The position numbers and the translations under genes are program-made. DNA of 64,000 nt from DASUBV01 sp963822485 (GTDB lineage Bacteria; Actinomycetota; Actinomycetes; Streptosporangiales; Streptosporangiaceae): assembly GCA_963822485.1 (NCBI GenBank), contig CAWGHW010000011.1:1-64000 (forward strand), given 5' to 3'. Under the pieces are notes generated by a model. That model searched no databases and was not told the DNA's origin. It saw only the letters and a list, made by a program, of their open reading frames with translations. Below are positions 1-9,298 of this stretch, piece by piece. The first letter of the stretch is position 1. The number at the start of each line of letters is the position of its first letter.

Positions 1-867
1 CTGCTGGCGCTGGCCGCGGCGGTGGAGCGGGCCTCGGAGCACCCGGTGGCCGCCGCCATTACCGCCGAAGCCGGAGGCACCGGGCCGGCCGCGGCCCTGG
101 CCGATGGCTTCCGGGCCCTGCCGGGACTGGGGGCGCGGGCGATCGTCGACGGCGTCGAGGTGATCGTCGGGCGAGAGCGGCTACTGCGCGAGCGCGGGCT
201 GACCGTCGCGGCCGAGCTGAGCGAGCAGCGGGCCGCCTGGGAGCAGACCGGCCGCACGGTGGTCCTGGTCGGCTGGGACGGGCGGGCCAGGGGCGCGGTG
301 GCGGTCGCCGACACGGTCCGGCCTTCGGCCCGCGGCGCCGTCGCGGAGCTGCGACGGCTTGGCCTGCGGCCGGTGCTGCTGACCGGCGACAGCGAGGCCA
401 CCGCGCGGACGGTGGCGGCCGCCGCCGGCATCGACGAGGTCATCGCCGAGGTGCGGCCGGACCAGAAGGCGGAGTTCGTGACCGGGCTGCGCGCCGCCGG
501 CCACCGGGTGGCCATGGTCGGCGACGGCGTCAACGACGGGCCCGCCCTGGCCGCCGCCACTCTGGGGCTGGCCATCGGGTCGGGCACGGACGTCGCCATG
601 ACCGCGGCGGACCTGATCCTGCTGCGCGACGACCTGGGGATCGTGCCGGACGCGATCCGGCTCGCGCGAGCCACCTTCACCACGATCCGCCGCAATCTGG
701 GCTGGGCGTTCTGCTATAACCTGGCCGCGATTCCGCTGGCCGCGACCGGGCTGCTCAACCCGCTGATCGCGGCCGCGACGATGACCCTGTCCTCGACCTT
801 CGTGGTCGGCAACAGCCTGCGCCTGCGCCGGTTCCGCGCCGGCGCTTCAGTGGAGGGCACGCGATGA
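1..867 (+). CDS. copA: Copper-translocating P-type ATPase, C-terminal part (5' end outside window)
   Basis: The reading frame is open from base 1, so only the last 288 residues are seen. The N-domain histidine-proline motif (SEHPVAAAI) is near the start. The P-domain has TGDS and the hinge GDGVNDGPAL. The last two membrane segments carry the YN...PLAATG and SSTFVVGNSLRLRR signature of Cu(+) ATPases. The phosphorylated DKTG and the CPC motif must lie upstream of the window. The family exports Cu(+) using ATP. The stop overlaps the copZ start (ATGA), so the two genes are translationally coupled, which supports copper rather than zinc or cadmium as the cargo. Confidence 0.9.
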   Translation: MLALAAAVERASEHPVAAAITAEAGGTGPAAALADGFRALPGLGARAIVDGVEVIVGRERLLRERGLTVAAELSEQRAAWEQTGRTVVLVGWDGRARGAVAVADTVRPSARGAVAELRRLGLRPVLLTGDSEATARTVAAAAGIDEVIAEVRPDQKAEFVTGLRAAGHRVAMVGDGVNDGPALAAATLGLAIGSGTDVAMTAADLILLRDDLGIVPDAIRLARATFTTIRRNLGWAFCYNLAAIPLAATGLLNPLIAAATMTLSSTFVVGNSLRLRRFRAGASVEGTR

Positions 868-1085
868 CCACCTCGACGTACACCGTGACCGGGATGACCT
901 GCGAGCACTGCGTCCGCGCCGTGACCAGCGAGCTCGCGGGACTGGCCGGGGTCGCCGGCGTCGCGGTGGAGCTGGTGCCGGGCGGCCAGTCGCGGCTGAC
1001 GGTGACCAGCGCCGAGCCACTGACCGAGTCGGCGCTGACCGCCGCGCTCGACGAGGCGGGCGGTTACGTGCTGTCCGGCGCGTGA
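864..1085 (+). CDS. copZ: CopZ-like copper chaperone (HMA domain)
   Basis: A 73-residue protein that is a single heavy-metal-associated domain. The metal-binding loop GMTCEHC is at residues 10-16. It would bind Cu(+) through the two cysteines and hand it to the upstream ATPase. It overlaps the ATPase stop by four bases (ATGA), as usual for copA-copZ pairs. Length and fold fit the family. It converges with the DUF929 gene, whose stop lies only four bases away. Confidence 0.9.
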   Translation: MTTSTYTVTGMTCEHCVRAVTSELAGLAGVAGVAVELVPGGQSRLTVTSAEPLTESALTAALDEAGGYVLSGA

Positions 1086-1088
1086 CTG

Positions 1089-1945
1089 CTAGCTGCGGGC
1101 GGCTCGGTTATGCAGCAGGTGATTGATGGCGGCGATGATGATCCGGGCGGACCCGTCGATCGCCTTCGCCACGGGGGTTGACGGATCTCCGCAGCTGGGC
1201 GGCGATCTGGGCGGCGGACAGCCCGGCGAGTACCTGGGGGTCGTACTGCGCGCCGGCCAGGATGTCGCGGTTGCCGATGTCCAGGAACGGGACGGACCCG
1301 GACTGACTGGCGCTGTTGACATACGGCGGGACGTCATAGGTGCGGATGAGCTGGGTGTCGAGCGCGGTCTGGGGCTGCAGGGGGCGGCCGGCGCTGTCGG
1401 CCAGCTCGGTGGTCCGCAGCGTGAGCTGCGCGCTGTGATAGGTCGCGGTGCGGAACGAGAGGGTAGCGGTGTCTGGGTAGACGTCAGTGGAGGAGGACCT
1501 GGTCGTGCCGAGGTGGCTCCAGGTGCCGAAGTGGGAGAGCGCGACGGCCAGCGGCCAGCGCTCGGCCGCGCAGAACGGGCACGACTCCTCGCTGACGAAC
1601 ACGATCGTCGGCTTGCCGCTGACGGTCAGCACCGGGCCGGGCGTCCTGACCGGCTGCGGCGCGGTGACCGCCGGCCCGGCGCTGGCCTGCGCGAGCACCG
1701 CGGCCGGAACGGTCGTGACCTGGCGGACGACGCTGGCCACCGCGGCCGACTCGCGGCCGTGCCGGGGCCGGCGTGGCCGAGGTCAGCTTGACCGCGACCA
1801 GCGTGGCGACCAGCGCGACCACGACGGCCACGCTGCTGCCCGCGATCAGGAATCTCCTGCGAGTCTCGGCCCGCCGGGCGGCGGCCTGCTGAGCCGCGAT
1901 CTTCTGCCTGGCGTTCCGGGTCCTCGTCCGCTCGGCCTTGCTCAT
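1089..1945 (-). pseudogene. DUF929-family membrane-anchored thioredoxin-like protein, broken by two frame shifts
   Basis: Three reading-frame segments together make one protein. The first, from ATG at 1945, has a basic N-terminus (SKAERTRTRNARQKIAA) and one membrane segment. The second has a thioredoxin-like core with FVSEESCPFCAAERW, a CxxC motif. The third is a C-terminus reading DPSTPVAKAIDGSARIIIAA. The frame changes at about 1745-1790 and again at about 1183-1192; each is mended by removing one base. DUF929 proteins are uncharacterised; the CPFC motif suggests thiol-disulfide chemistry outside the membrane. The gene converges on copA-copZ. It is either a pseudogene or carries sequencing errors. 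Confidence 0.7.
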
Positions 1946-2017
1946 CGTCCCCGACCATCCCTCCACCATCTACTGCCTACGTACGTAGATAGTAGAACAC
2001 GGGAGGACCGATTCGGC

Positions 2018-3025
2018 TCACCGGTGGGGCGGCCCCAGGTACGGGAAGTCCCGGAGCAGGTCGGTGTGCGGCTTGAGGCCGGTAGGCGGGATCTCGCCCC
2101 GGGACAGGAACGCCAGCCGGTGCTCGATCACGTCGTCGGTGAAGACCCGGCCGTTGGGGTACTGCGCGGGCCGGGCCGGGTCGAAGGTGAGCATGTCGGG
2201 CAGCAGGCCGTCGGCGTCGATCGCGGCGATGGCCTCGTCGCGGGTGTAGTGGCCGGTGTGCCCCATCAGGTGCACGAACTGGTCCAGCCAGCGCTGCCGG
2301 TCGTGGACCGGCTCGCTGGCGTTGTACTCCAGCTTGGTCTCGTCGGTGTTGAAGAAGCTGCTGACCGACGGGTGGCCGGCCCGGTCCGCGTGCACGAGCC
2401 CGCCGTCGCGATGCAGGCTGCACCGGCCCCAGATGTTGACGTCCGGCCGGGCGCCGATCTCGCCGGTGGGCAGCTCGAGCACGGTCGACAGCACGTTGGC
2501 CTCGGTGTTGGAGTCCTTTCCCGTCCACGGGGACGGGCCGCCCAGGTGCGGCGCGGTGAAGTTGCGGCCGCCATTGGTGTCAAAGAGGTTCTCGATGCCC
2601 TGGTAGTCGAAGAAGAACGCGTCACTGCGGGCCCCGGCGCAGAACGTGATCTCGCCGGCCGTGACGATGTTCGGCTCGGGACCGAAGGAGACCTCGGCGT
2701 CGGAGATGATCTTCGTGCCCGCGACCTCGTCCGACCGGGCCTGCGTGCCCCTGGCCAGGTGCACGCTGACGGTCTGGCGGCCGTCGGTGACCGGGCTGAA
2801 TGTGTAGATGAACGCGATGTCGGTCAGGTAATCGCCGTCATTGTCGATGTTCAGCCGGTAGATGGCATCCGGATGGAATCCGCTGATCTCGGGATTCGCG
2901 TTGAGGATGAGCACGGTCCGGCCGGCCGGGTCCGAGGGCGCCTGGAAGGCGTACAGATCGCAGAGGTCCAGGCGCTGGTCCCCGAGGGGCGGGCCCAGGC
3001 TGAGGCCGGTGAAGTGGTTGGACAT
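2018..3025 (-). CDS. DUF4331 family protein
   Basis: A 335-residue protein starting MSNHFTGLSLGPPLGDQRLD, matching the DUF4331 family by its opening, its NANPEISGFHPDAIYRLNID segment and its overall pattern. The ATG at 3025 is preceded by a GGGGGGA ribosome site; the frame stays open further upstream but without family similarity. No signal peptide is visible. The biochemical role of DUF4331 is not established. It is divergent from the sirtuin gene across a 158-bp shared promoter region. Confidence 0.85.
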   Translation of the reverse strand: MSNHFTGLSLGPPLGDQRLDLCDLYAFQAPSDPAGRTVLILNANPEISGFHPDAIYRLNIDNDGDYLTDIAFIYTFSPVTDGRQTVSVHLARGTQARSDEVAGTKIISDAEVSFGPEPNIVTAGEITFCAGARSDAFFFDYQGIENLFDTNGGRNFTAPHLGGPSPWTGKDSNTEANVLSTVLELPTGEIGARPDVNIWGRCSLHRDGGLVHADRAGHPSVSSFFNTDETKLEYNASEPVHDRQRWLDQFVHLMGHTGHYTRDEAIAAIDADGLLPDMLTFDPARPAQYPNGRVFTDDVIEHRLAFLSRGEIPPTGLKPHTDLLRDFPYLGPPHR

Positions 3026-3183
3026 GAGTGATCCCCCCGAGATCGCGGATGGGCCGGGCACCGTCGCGGGTCGCGCAGGCATGGTCGGTGTTCCGCGCGC
3101 TGCCGGGCGGAAACCCCCCGCACCGGGTGAGGCCGGCCGGCCCTGGCCTGGTCGGGGCATCCCGTTCGATCGGGCAGCATGAA

Positions 3184-4074
3184 ATGGTGACAGAGCTGGT
3201 CGACGGGTCGGGCGAAGCACCTCTTGTTAGGGATTATCCGCATTCGCGGGGTGCGGACGGGAGTCTGGCCGCGCTGACCGGGCTGGTCGCGGCCGGGGAC
3301 GTGCTGGTGCTGAGCGGCGCGGGGCTGTCCACCGAGTCCGGCATCCCGGACTACCGGGGGCCGACGGGGCGGGCCCGGCGGGCGCAGCCGATGACCTACC
3401 AGGCGTTCACCAGCGGGGCGGCCAGCCGGCAGCGGTACTGGGCGCGCAGCCACCTGGGCTGGCGGCACATCGCGCGGGCGGCGCCCAACGCGGGCCACCA
3501 GGCGGTGGCCGAGCTGGACCGGCGCGGGCTGCTGACACCGATCATCACCCAGAACGTGGACGGGCTGCACCAGGCGGCGGGCGCGCGGAGCGTGGTCGAG
3601 CTGCACGGCAGCCTGGACCGGGTCGTCTGCCTGGGCTGCGGGGAGCGCACCGCGCGCGGGCTGCTGGAGCAGCGGCTGGACCGGGCCAATCCGGCCTGGG
3701 CTGCGGAGGAGATCCGGATCAACCCGGACGGCGACGCGGTGCTGTCCGACGATCAGGTCCTGGGCTTCCGGGTGGTGGACTGCACGGGGTGCGGGGGGCT
3801 GCTGAAGCCGGACGTGGTGTTCTTCGGGGAGAACGTGCCGCCGCCGCGGGTCCGGGAATGCTACGGCCTGGTCGACCGGGCGGCGATGCTCCTGGTGCTG
3901 GGCTCGTCGCTGACGGTGATGTCCGGCCTGCGGTTCGTGCGGCGGGCGGCGCAGCTGGGCCGGCCGGTGGTGATCGTCAACCAGGGCGAGACCCGCGGCG
4001 ACGAGCATGCCCAGTTCACGGTCGACGCGCCGCTGGGCGAGACGCTCACGGAGCTGGCTGCGCGCCTGAGCTAG
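3184..4074 (+). CDS. Sirtuin-type NAD-dependent protein deacylase
   Basis: 296 residues with all sirtuin landmarks in order: GAGLSTESGIPDYRG (NAD-binding), TQNVDGLHQAAG, the catalytic histidine in ELHGSL, a four-cysteine zinc site (CLGCG and later CTGCG), KPDVVFFGENVP, and GSSLTVMS. The enzyme removes acyl groups from protein lysines while cleaving NAD. ATG 3184 is chosen because the conserved part begins about 35 residues later; the frame is open to 3028, but upstream sequence looks non-coding and overlaps the divergent promoter. The 40-residue spacer between the two cysteine pairs is within class variation. Substrates cannot be inferred. Confidence 0.9.
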   Translation: MVTELVDGSGEAPLVRDYPHSRGADGSLAALTGLVAAGDVLVLSGAGLSTESGIPDYRGPTGRARRAQPMTYQAFTSGAASRQRYWARSHLGWRHIARAAPNAGHQAVAELDRRGLLTPIITQNVDGLHQAAGARSVVELHGSLDRVVCLGCGERTARGLLEQRLDRANPAWAAEEIRINPDGDAVLSDDQVLGFRVVDCTGCGGLLKPDVVFFGENVPPPRVRECYGLVDRAAMLLVLGSSLTVMSGLRFVRRAAQLGRPVVIVNQGETRGDEHAQFTVDAPLGETLTELAARLS

Positions 4075-4220
4075 GCCCGGCGGTCCGTGTACAGGGGCGT
4101 ACAGGTCCGGGTCTCGGTTTGGCTACGAAAGTGACGCTCTGGCTTGCGCGCGGCCTGAGTTGTCATGAATCTTGGTTCAGTACCAGCCGGTAGAGCCTAG
4201 TTGAGCAAGGCAAATGCTTG

Positions 4221-5150
4221 ATGAATAGCGATTCATCTCCGGGCTTTGAAGCACCGGGCCTTGAAGCACCGGGCCTTGGAGCACCGGGCCTTGAAGCGAG
4301 CACGTCCCTGGATGTGCGCGGGGTCTCGGTGCGGTTCGGCGGCCTGACGGCGCTGGACGACGTCTCGCTCACGGCCGCGGGGCGGCAGGTGACCGGGATC
4401 ATCGGCCCCAACGGCGCGGGCAAGACGACGCTGCTGAACGTGCTGTGCGGCTTCGTCCGCCCGCAGTCCGGGGCCATCAGCTTCGGCGGCCGGCCGCTGG
4501 CGCGGCTGCGGCCAAGCCAGCTGGCCGGGCGCGGCATCGCGCGGACGCTCCAGGGCACCGGCCTGTTCGCCGGGCTGACGGTGCTGGAGAACGTGATGAC
4601 CGGGGCGGCCAGCCAGCGGCGGGCCGGGTTCTGGTCCGCGATGTTCGGGCTGCCCCGGTCGGACCGCGACGAGCGGCGACTGCGCGAGCGGGCCATGCAG
4701 GCGCTGGACCGGCTGGGCATCGCGGACCTGGCCGACGACCTGCCGTCGGCGCTGGCCCACGGGCCGCGCAAGCGGGTGGCGATGGCCCGGGCGCTGGTGT
4801 CGGAGCCGCGGCTGCTGCTGCTCGACGAGCCGGCCAGCGGGCTGAACGAGGCCGAGCTGCCGGGCCTGGGCGAGCTGATCAGCGAGCTGGCGACGGATGC
4901 CAGCGTGGTCGTCATCGAGCACCGGATGGACCTGGTGATGTCGGTCTGCCAGCGGATCCACGTGCTGGACTTCGGCAAGGTCATCGCCTCGGGCTCGCCG
5001 CGGGAGGTGCAGGCCGACCCGGCGGTGACGGCGGCCTACCTGGGCGAGGCGGACCAGGCGGACCAGGCCGAGCCGCCGAGCCGGCGGGCGAGCCGGCGGC
5101 GGGCGGCGGACCAGCCGGCGAGGGGCGAGCCGGAGGCCGGCGATGAGTGA
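4221..5150 (+). CDS. livG: Branched-chain-type ABC importer ATPase (LivG-like), system 1
   Basis: 309 residues. Walker A is GPNGAGKTT, Walker B LLLLDEPASGL, with the LivG-type H-loop VIEHRMDLVMSVC. The signature motif is LAHGPRKRVAMARAL instead of the common LSYGQ form, a variant of this subfamily. The N-terminus carries a short low-complexity repeat (GLEAPGLGAPGLEA) made by near-identical 15-bp units, and the C-terminus is Arg/Ala-rich. ATG 4221 follows an AAGG ribosome site; TTG 4218 is in frame. It is the first gene of a five-gene importer operon and overlaps livF by 8 bp. The substrate is probably an amino acid or other small organic acid or amide. Confidence 0.85.
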   Translation: MNSDSSPGFEAPGLEAPGLGAPGLEASTSLDVRGVSVRFGGLTALDDVSLTAAGRQVTGIIGPNGAGKTTLLNVLCGFVRPQSGAISFGGRPLARLRPSQLAGRGIARTLQGTGLFAGLTVLENVMTGAASQRRAGFWSAMFGLPRSDRDERRLRERAMQALDRLGIADLADDLPSALAHGPRKRVAMARALVSEPRLLLLDEPASGLNEAELPGLGELISELATDASVVVIEHRMDLVMSVCQRIHVLDFGKVIASGSPREVQADPAVTAAYLGEADQADQAEPPSRRASRRRAADQPARGEPEAGDE

Positions 5151-5865
5151 CACGGGCGCCGCGCTCGCGGTCGAGGACCTGGTGGCCGGCTACTCCGCCG
5201 CGCCGGTGCTGGACGGGGTCTCCATCGAGGCGGTCCGGGGCACCATCACGGCCGTGCTCGGCGCCAACGGCGCGGGCAAGACCACGCTGCTGCGGACCAT
5301 CTCCGGCCTGCTCAAGCCGCGGGCCGGGCAGGTCCTGCTGGACGGGGCCAGCATCGCCGCGCGCAGCCCGGAGGACATCGCCCGGTCCGGGATCGCGCAC
5401 GTGCCCGAGGGCCAGGGCGTGATCACCGAGCTCACCATCGAGGAGAACCTGCGGGTCGGCCTGCTGCTGCGGGACGGCAAGCAGCGGGCCGCGGCGCTGG
5501 CCGGCACCTACGAGCGGTTCCCGGTGCTGGGCGACCGGCGGCGCCGGCTGGCCGCCACGCTGTCCGGCGGCGAGCGGCAGATCCTGGTCATCGCCCGGGC
5601 GCTGCTGACCGCGCCGCGGGTGCTGCTGCTGGACGAGCCGTCCCTCGGGCTGGCCCCCAAGATCGTCGCCCAGGTGATGGACCTGGTCCGCCAGCTGCGC
5701 GACGACGCGGGCCTGACCGTGCTGCTGGTCGAGCAGAACGCGCGCATCGCCCTGGGGATCGCCGACCAGGGCATCGTGCTCAACCTCGGCAAGGTCGTGG
5801 CCAGGGCCGACGCGGCCACCCTGGCTGCCGATGAGGGGCTGCGCCGGCACTACCTGGGTTTCTAG
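5143..5865 (+). CDS. livF: Branched-chain-type ABC importer ATPase (LivF-like), system 1
   Basis: 240 residues. Walker A is GANGAGKTT, the signature LSGGERQILVIARAL and Walker B VLLLDEPSLGL, followed by the LivF-type LLVEQNAR. It pairs with the preceding LivG-like ATPase as the nucleotide-binding dimer of a HAAT-family importer. The start lies within the end of livG (ATGAGTGA overlap), so translation is coupled. It ends 36 bp before the first permease gene. Confidence 0.88.
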   Translation: MSDTGAALAVEDLVAGYSAAPVLDGVSIEAVRGTITAVLGANGAGKTTLLRTISGLLKPRAGQVLLDGASIAARSPEDIARSGIAHVPEGQGVITELTIEENLRVGLLLRDGKQRAAALAGTYERFPVLGDRRRRLAATLSGGERQILVIARALLTAPRVLLLDEPSLGLAPKIVAQVMDLVRQLRDDAGLTVLLVEQNARIALGIADQGIVLNLGKVVARADAATLAADEGLRRHYLGF

Positions 5866-5901
5866 GACCGGCGAGTCCGGGGGCCGACTGGAGGGCAGGA
5901 C

Positions 5902-6780
5902 ATGCAGGAGTTCCTTGAGTTCACGCTCGGGGGCATCAGCACCGGGATGATCTACGCGGCGATCGCGCTGTCGCTGGTGCTGATCTGGCGCGGCACCCGG
6001 GTGCTCAACTACGCCCAGGGCGGCATGGCGATGTTCACCACCTACATCGCGCTGATCGTCATCAACCGGACCGGCAGCTACTGGCTGGGCTTCGTGGTCG
6101 CGCTGGCCGCCGGGCTGGTGCTCGGCGCGGTGCTGGAGCGCACGGTGGTCCGGCCGACGATGCGCAAGCCGCCGCTCAACGCGGTCATCGTGACCATCGG
6201 GCTGCTGATCTTCGTGGAGGGCCTGGCCGGGATCATCTACGGCGGCCAGTACCGGTCGTTCCCGCCCGCGTACTCGATCACCGGGATCAAGGCGGGCTCG
6301 GTGGCGCTGGGCATCTCCCGCGACGGGATCTTCACCGCCGCCGCCGTGCTGGCCGCCGCGATCCTGCTCGCCCTGCTGTTCCGGTACACCTCGGCGGGCC
6401 TGCGGCTGCGGGCCACCGCGTTCAGCCCGGACGTGGCCCGGCTGCTGGGCGTGCGGATCGGCCGGGTGCTGACCCTGGGCTGGGCGCTGGCCGGGCTGCT
6501 CGGGGCGCTGGCCGGGCTGCTGGTCACCCCGAGCACGTTCCTCTACCCCAACAGCATGGACGCGATCTTCGTGCTGGGCTTCACGGCCGCGGTGATCGGC
6601 GGCCTGGACAGCCCGGTGGGCGCGGTGGTCGGCGGGCTGATCCTCGGCGTGGCGCTCAGCTACGTCGGCGGCTACCTGGGCAGCGACCTGGTCGAGGTGG
6701 CCGGCCTGGTCGCGCTGGTGGGCGTGCTGATGCTACGGCCCTCCGGGCTGTTCTCCTCCACTTCCGTCCGGAGGGTATGA
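5902..6780 (+). CDS. livH: Branched-chain-type ABC permease (LivH-like), system 1
   Basis: 292 residues, strongly hydrophobic with about eight membrane segments. It begins with the LivH-type GGISTGMIYAAIALSLVLI and has the EAA-like loop around RATAFSPDVARLLGVRIGRV and the C-terminal GGLDSPVGAVVGGLILG. A GGAGGG ribosome site precedes ATG 5902. It forms the channel with the LivM-like partner encoded one base downstream. Confidence 0.88.
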   Translation: MQEFLEFTLGGISTGMIYAAIALSLVLIWRGTRVLNYAQGGMAMFTTYIALIVINRTGSYWLGFVVALAAGLVLGAVLERTVVRPTMRKPPLNAVIVTIGLLIFVEGLAGIIYGGQYRSFPPAYSITGIKAGSVALGISRDGIFTAAAVLAAAILLALLFRYTSAGLRLRATAFSPDVARLLGVRIGRVLTLGWALAGLLGALAGLLVTPSTFLYPNSMDAIFVLGFTAAVIGGLDSPVGAVVGGLILGVALSYVGGYLGSDLVEVAGLVALVGVLMLRPSGLFSSTSVRRV

Positions 6781-6781
6781 C

Positions 6782-7840
6782 GTGACCCTGGCTAAGCACC
6801 TGGCCGCGGCGCTGGTCGCCGGCCTGGTCCTGCTGCTGCTGTCCTACAAGCTCGGCTCCTACCGCGACTACCAGCTGGCCGAGGTGGCCGCCTACGTGGT
6901 AGCCGTCGGCGGGCTGACCGTGCTGATCGGGGTCAGCGGCCAGCTGTCCATCGGGCAGGGCGCGTTCATGGCCATCGGCGGCTACGCCGCCGCGCTGCTG
7001 CTGATCCACCTGGCCTGGCCGCTGGAGCTGGTCATCGCGGCCAGCGCGGTGATCACGGCCGCGGCCGGCGCGATCGTGGGGGTGGCCGCGGCCCGGCTGC
7101 GCGGGCCCTACCTGGCCGGCGCGACGCTGATGCTGGCCGTGGCGCTGCCCTCGATCGCCGACCGGTACCAGGGGGTGTTCGGCGGCGACCAGGGGCTCGA
7201 CGTCACGGTCAACGTGCCCGGCTTCCTGGGCCCGACGTTCCAGCTCACCCAGTGGCTGGCCTGGGTCTGCTGCGCCGCCGCGCTGATCACCCTGGTGCTG
7301 CTGGCCAACCTGGTCCGCAGCGGCATCGGCCGCGGCTGGCGCGCGGTCCGCGACGACGAGGTCGCGGCCGCGCTGGCCGGGCTGAACGTGGCCCGGCTGC
7401 GGGTGCTGGCCTTCGTGGTCAGCGCGGCCTGCGCGGGGGTCGGCGGGGCGCTGCTGGCCGTCGTGACCGCGAACGTCTCGCCCGGCGGGTACACGCTGTC
7501 GCTGTCCATCGGGCTGCTCACCGCGGCGGTGCTGGGCGGGCTGGGCAGCCTGGCCGGCGCGGTCTGGGGCAGCCTGCTGCTGGTCCTGGTGCCCAGCTTC
7601 CTGACCGACTTCGCGGCCAGCCACGGCCTGTCCGGCGCGGCCAGCTCCAGCGTGCCGATCGCCGCCTACGGCTTCGTGCTCATCGTCGTCATGCTCGCCT
7701 TCCCCACCGGGATCCAGGGCGGCCTGCGCCGCCTGTTCGGCTTCGCCGCGCCGGTCGTCGGCGAGCCGCCCGTCTGGTCCAGCTTCCTGCGCCGGCACGC
7801 GCCGGCGCGTGACACCAAGGAGAAAGGCACCACCACATGA
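6782..7840 (+). CDS. livM: Branched-chain-type ABC permease (LivM-like), system 1
   Basis: 352 residues with multiple membrane segments. The LivM motif VLIGVSGQLSIGQGAFMAIG is near residue 55, and the cytoplasmic coupling loop GWRAVRDDEVAAALAGLNVARLR is central. It starts with GTG one base after the livH stop. The last codons overlap the start of the binding-protein gene (ATGA). It forms the heteromeric channel with LivH. Confidence 0.88.
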   Translation: MTLAKHLAAALVAGLVLLLLSYKLGSYRDYQLAEVAAYVVAVGGLTVLIGVSGQLSIGQGAFMAIGGYAAALLLIHLAWPLELVIAASAVITAAAGAIVGVAAARLRGPYLAGATLMLAVALPSIADRYQGVFGGDQGLDVTVNVPGFLGPTFQLTQWLAWVCCAAALITLVLLANLVRSGIGRGWRAVRDDEVAAALAGLNVARLRVLAFVVSAACAGVGGALLAVVTANVSPGGYTLSLSIGLLTAAVLGGLGSLAGAVWGSLLLVLVPSFLTDFAASHGLSGAASSSVPIAAYGFVLIVVMLAFPTGIQGGLRRLFGFAAPVVGEPPVWSSFLRRHAPARDTKEKGTTT

Positions 7841-9189
7841 ACACAGCACGCCGAACGCGAAGACTGGCGCTCGCGCCCGTGGCCGGCCTGGCCGCGGTCG
7901 CGATGCTCGTCGCCGCCTGCGGGTCCAGCTCCAGCTCCGGTAAGTCCGGCTCGGGCGGCTCGACCCAGCTCACCGCCTCCGCGCCGGGCATCACGGCGAG
8001 CACCATCACCCTCGGCAGCCACCAGCCGCTGACCGGCATCGCCGCACCGGGCTACGACGAGATCGCGCCCGCCTCCAACGCCTACTTCCAGTACCTCAAC
8101 GCGCACGGCGGCATCTACGGCCGCAAGGTCGTCTACAAGTACCTCAACGACCAGTACAACCCGTCGATGACCGCGAGCGTGGTCCGCCAGCTGGTGCTCA
8201 AGGACAACGTCTACGCGATCTTCGACGGCCTGGGCACGCCCACCCACCTGGCCGTGGCGCCGTTCCTGAACAGCGAGAAGGTGCCGGACGTGTTCGTCGC
8301 CTCCGGCTGCGAGTGCTGGGACGACCCGGCCAAGCTGCCCGAGACCTTCGGCTGGCAGCTCGACTACGTCCGCGAGGGCAAGATCCTCGGCCAGTACGTG
8401 AAGGACCACTTCAAGGGCAAGAAGATCGGCTTCTTCTACCAGGACGACGAGTTCGGCCAGGACGGCGTCAAGGGCCTGGACGACGAGATCCCGGCCAAGC
8501 AGATCGTGGCCAAGGAGGCCTACGACCCGACCAACACCACGATCGCCCCGCTGGTGGCCAAGCTCAAGGCGGCCGGGGCCCAGGTCGTGGTCTCGTTCTC
8601 GGTGCCGGCCTTCACCGCGCTGCTCAAGCTCAACGCGCTCGGGCTGAGCTTCAACCCGCAGCTCGTGGTCAGCGACGTGGGCTCGGACCCGATCACCCTG
8701 GCCGGGCTGCTCCAGGCGTTCGCGGCCAAGGCCCACAAGAAGGTCGACGGCAACCTGCTCACCCAGGGCATCATCACCGACGGCTACCTGCCCTCGCTGG
8801 GCAGCACCAGCAACAGCTGGATCCAGCTGTTCACCAAGATCCACAGCCAGTACATCCCCAAGCTGCCCATGGACGGCAACGTCGAGTTCGGCATGTCCGT
8901 CGCCTACACCTTCGCGCAGGCCATGTTCAAGGCCGGCCGCAACCCGACCCGGCAGGACCTGATCAACGCGATCAACGGCGGCCTGTCGCAGGGGGTCTCG
9001 GTAGCCCCGTACGCCTACTCGGCCAGTGACCACAACGGCATCACCGGGGCCTACATGGCCATGATCTCCGGCGGCAAGCTGGTCCCGATGGGTCCGGTGC
9101 TGGTCACCGACACCAGCCCGACCGGGGCCATCACGCCCGACACCACGACACCGCCCGCGGCGCCCGCCACGGGCATTCCGCCGCACTGA
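7837..9189 (+). CDS. ABC importer substrate-binding lipoprotein (type I periplasmic-binding fold), system 1
   Basis: 450 residues. A lipoprotein signal peptide ends in the lipobox VAACGSSSSSG, so it is lipid-anchored outside the membrane. The mature part is a Peripla_BP_6-type receptor opening with SASTITLGSHQPLTGIAAPGYDEI. The C-terminal tail is Thr/Pro/Ala-rich. Its place at the end of a livGFHM operon with ATGA coupling assigns it to that importer. Ligands of this family include branched amino acids, amides, urea and aromatic acids; the sequence does not decide which. Confidence 0.88.
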   Translation: MNTARRTRRLALAPVAGLAAVAMLVAACGSSSSSGKSGSGGSTQLTASAPGITASTITLGSHQPLTGIAAPGYDEIAPASNAYFQYLNAHGGIYGRKVVYKYLNDQYNPSMTASVVRQLVLKDNVYAIFDGLGTPTHLAVAPFLNSEKVPDVFVASGCECWDDPAKLPETFGWQLDYVREGKILGQYVKDHFKGKKIGFFYQDDEFGQDGVKGLDDEIPAKQIVAKEAYDPTNTTIAPLVAKLKAAGAQVVVSFSVPAFTALLKLNALGLSFNPQLVVSDVGSDPITLAGLLQAFAAKAHKKVDGNLLTQGIITDGYLPSLGSTSNSWIQLFTKIHSQYIPKLPMDGNVEFGMSVAYTFAQAMFKAGRNPTRQDLINAINGGLSQGVSVAPYAYSASDHNGITGAYMAMISGGKLVPMGPVLVTDTSPTGAITPDTTTPPAAPATGIPPH

Positions 9190-9203
9190 TCACGCTGACC
9201 GCG

Positions 9204-9238
9204 CCGGCTGCCCGCCCATTTACCGGGCGGGCAGCCGG
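9204..9238 (+). terminator. Strong hairpin terminator after importer operon 1
   Basis: A perfect 14-bp inverted repeat (CCGGCTGCCCGCCC and its complement) encloses a 7-base loop, 14 bases past the stop of the binding-protein gene. There is no T-run, which is common for actinobacterial terminators. It separates the operon from the tetR gene. Confidence 0.75.
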
Positions 9239-9298
9239 TGCCGCCCCGCGCACTGGCTACGCGGGATGCCAGACTTGTCTGCGCGAAGCTGACAGGGG

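Noticed and set aside
1487..3031. 514-codon plus-strand frame
   Set aside because: It lies antisense to the DUF929 and DUF4331 genes, has no domain and has the composition of a shadow frame.
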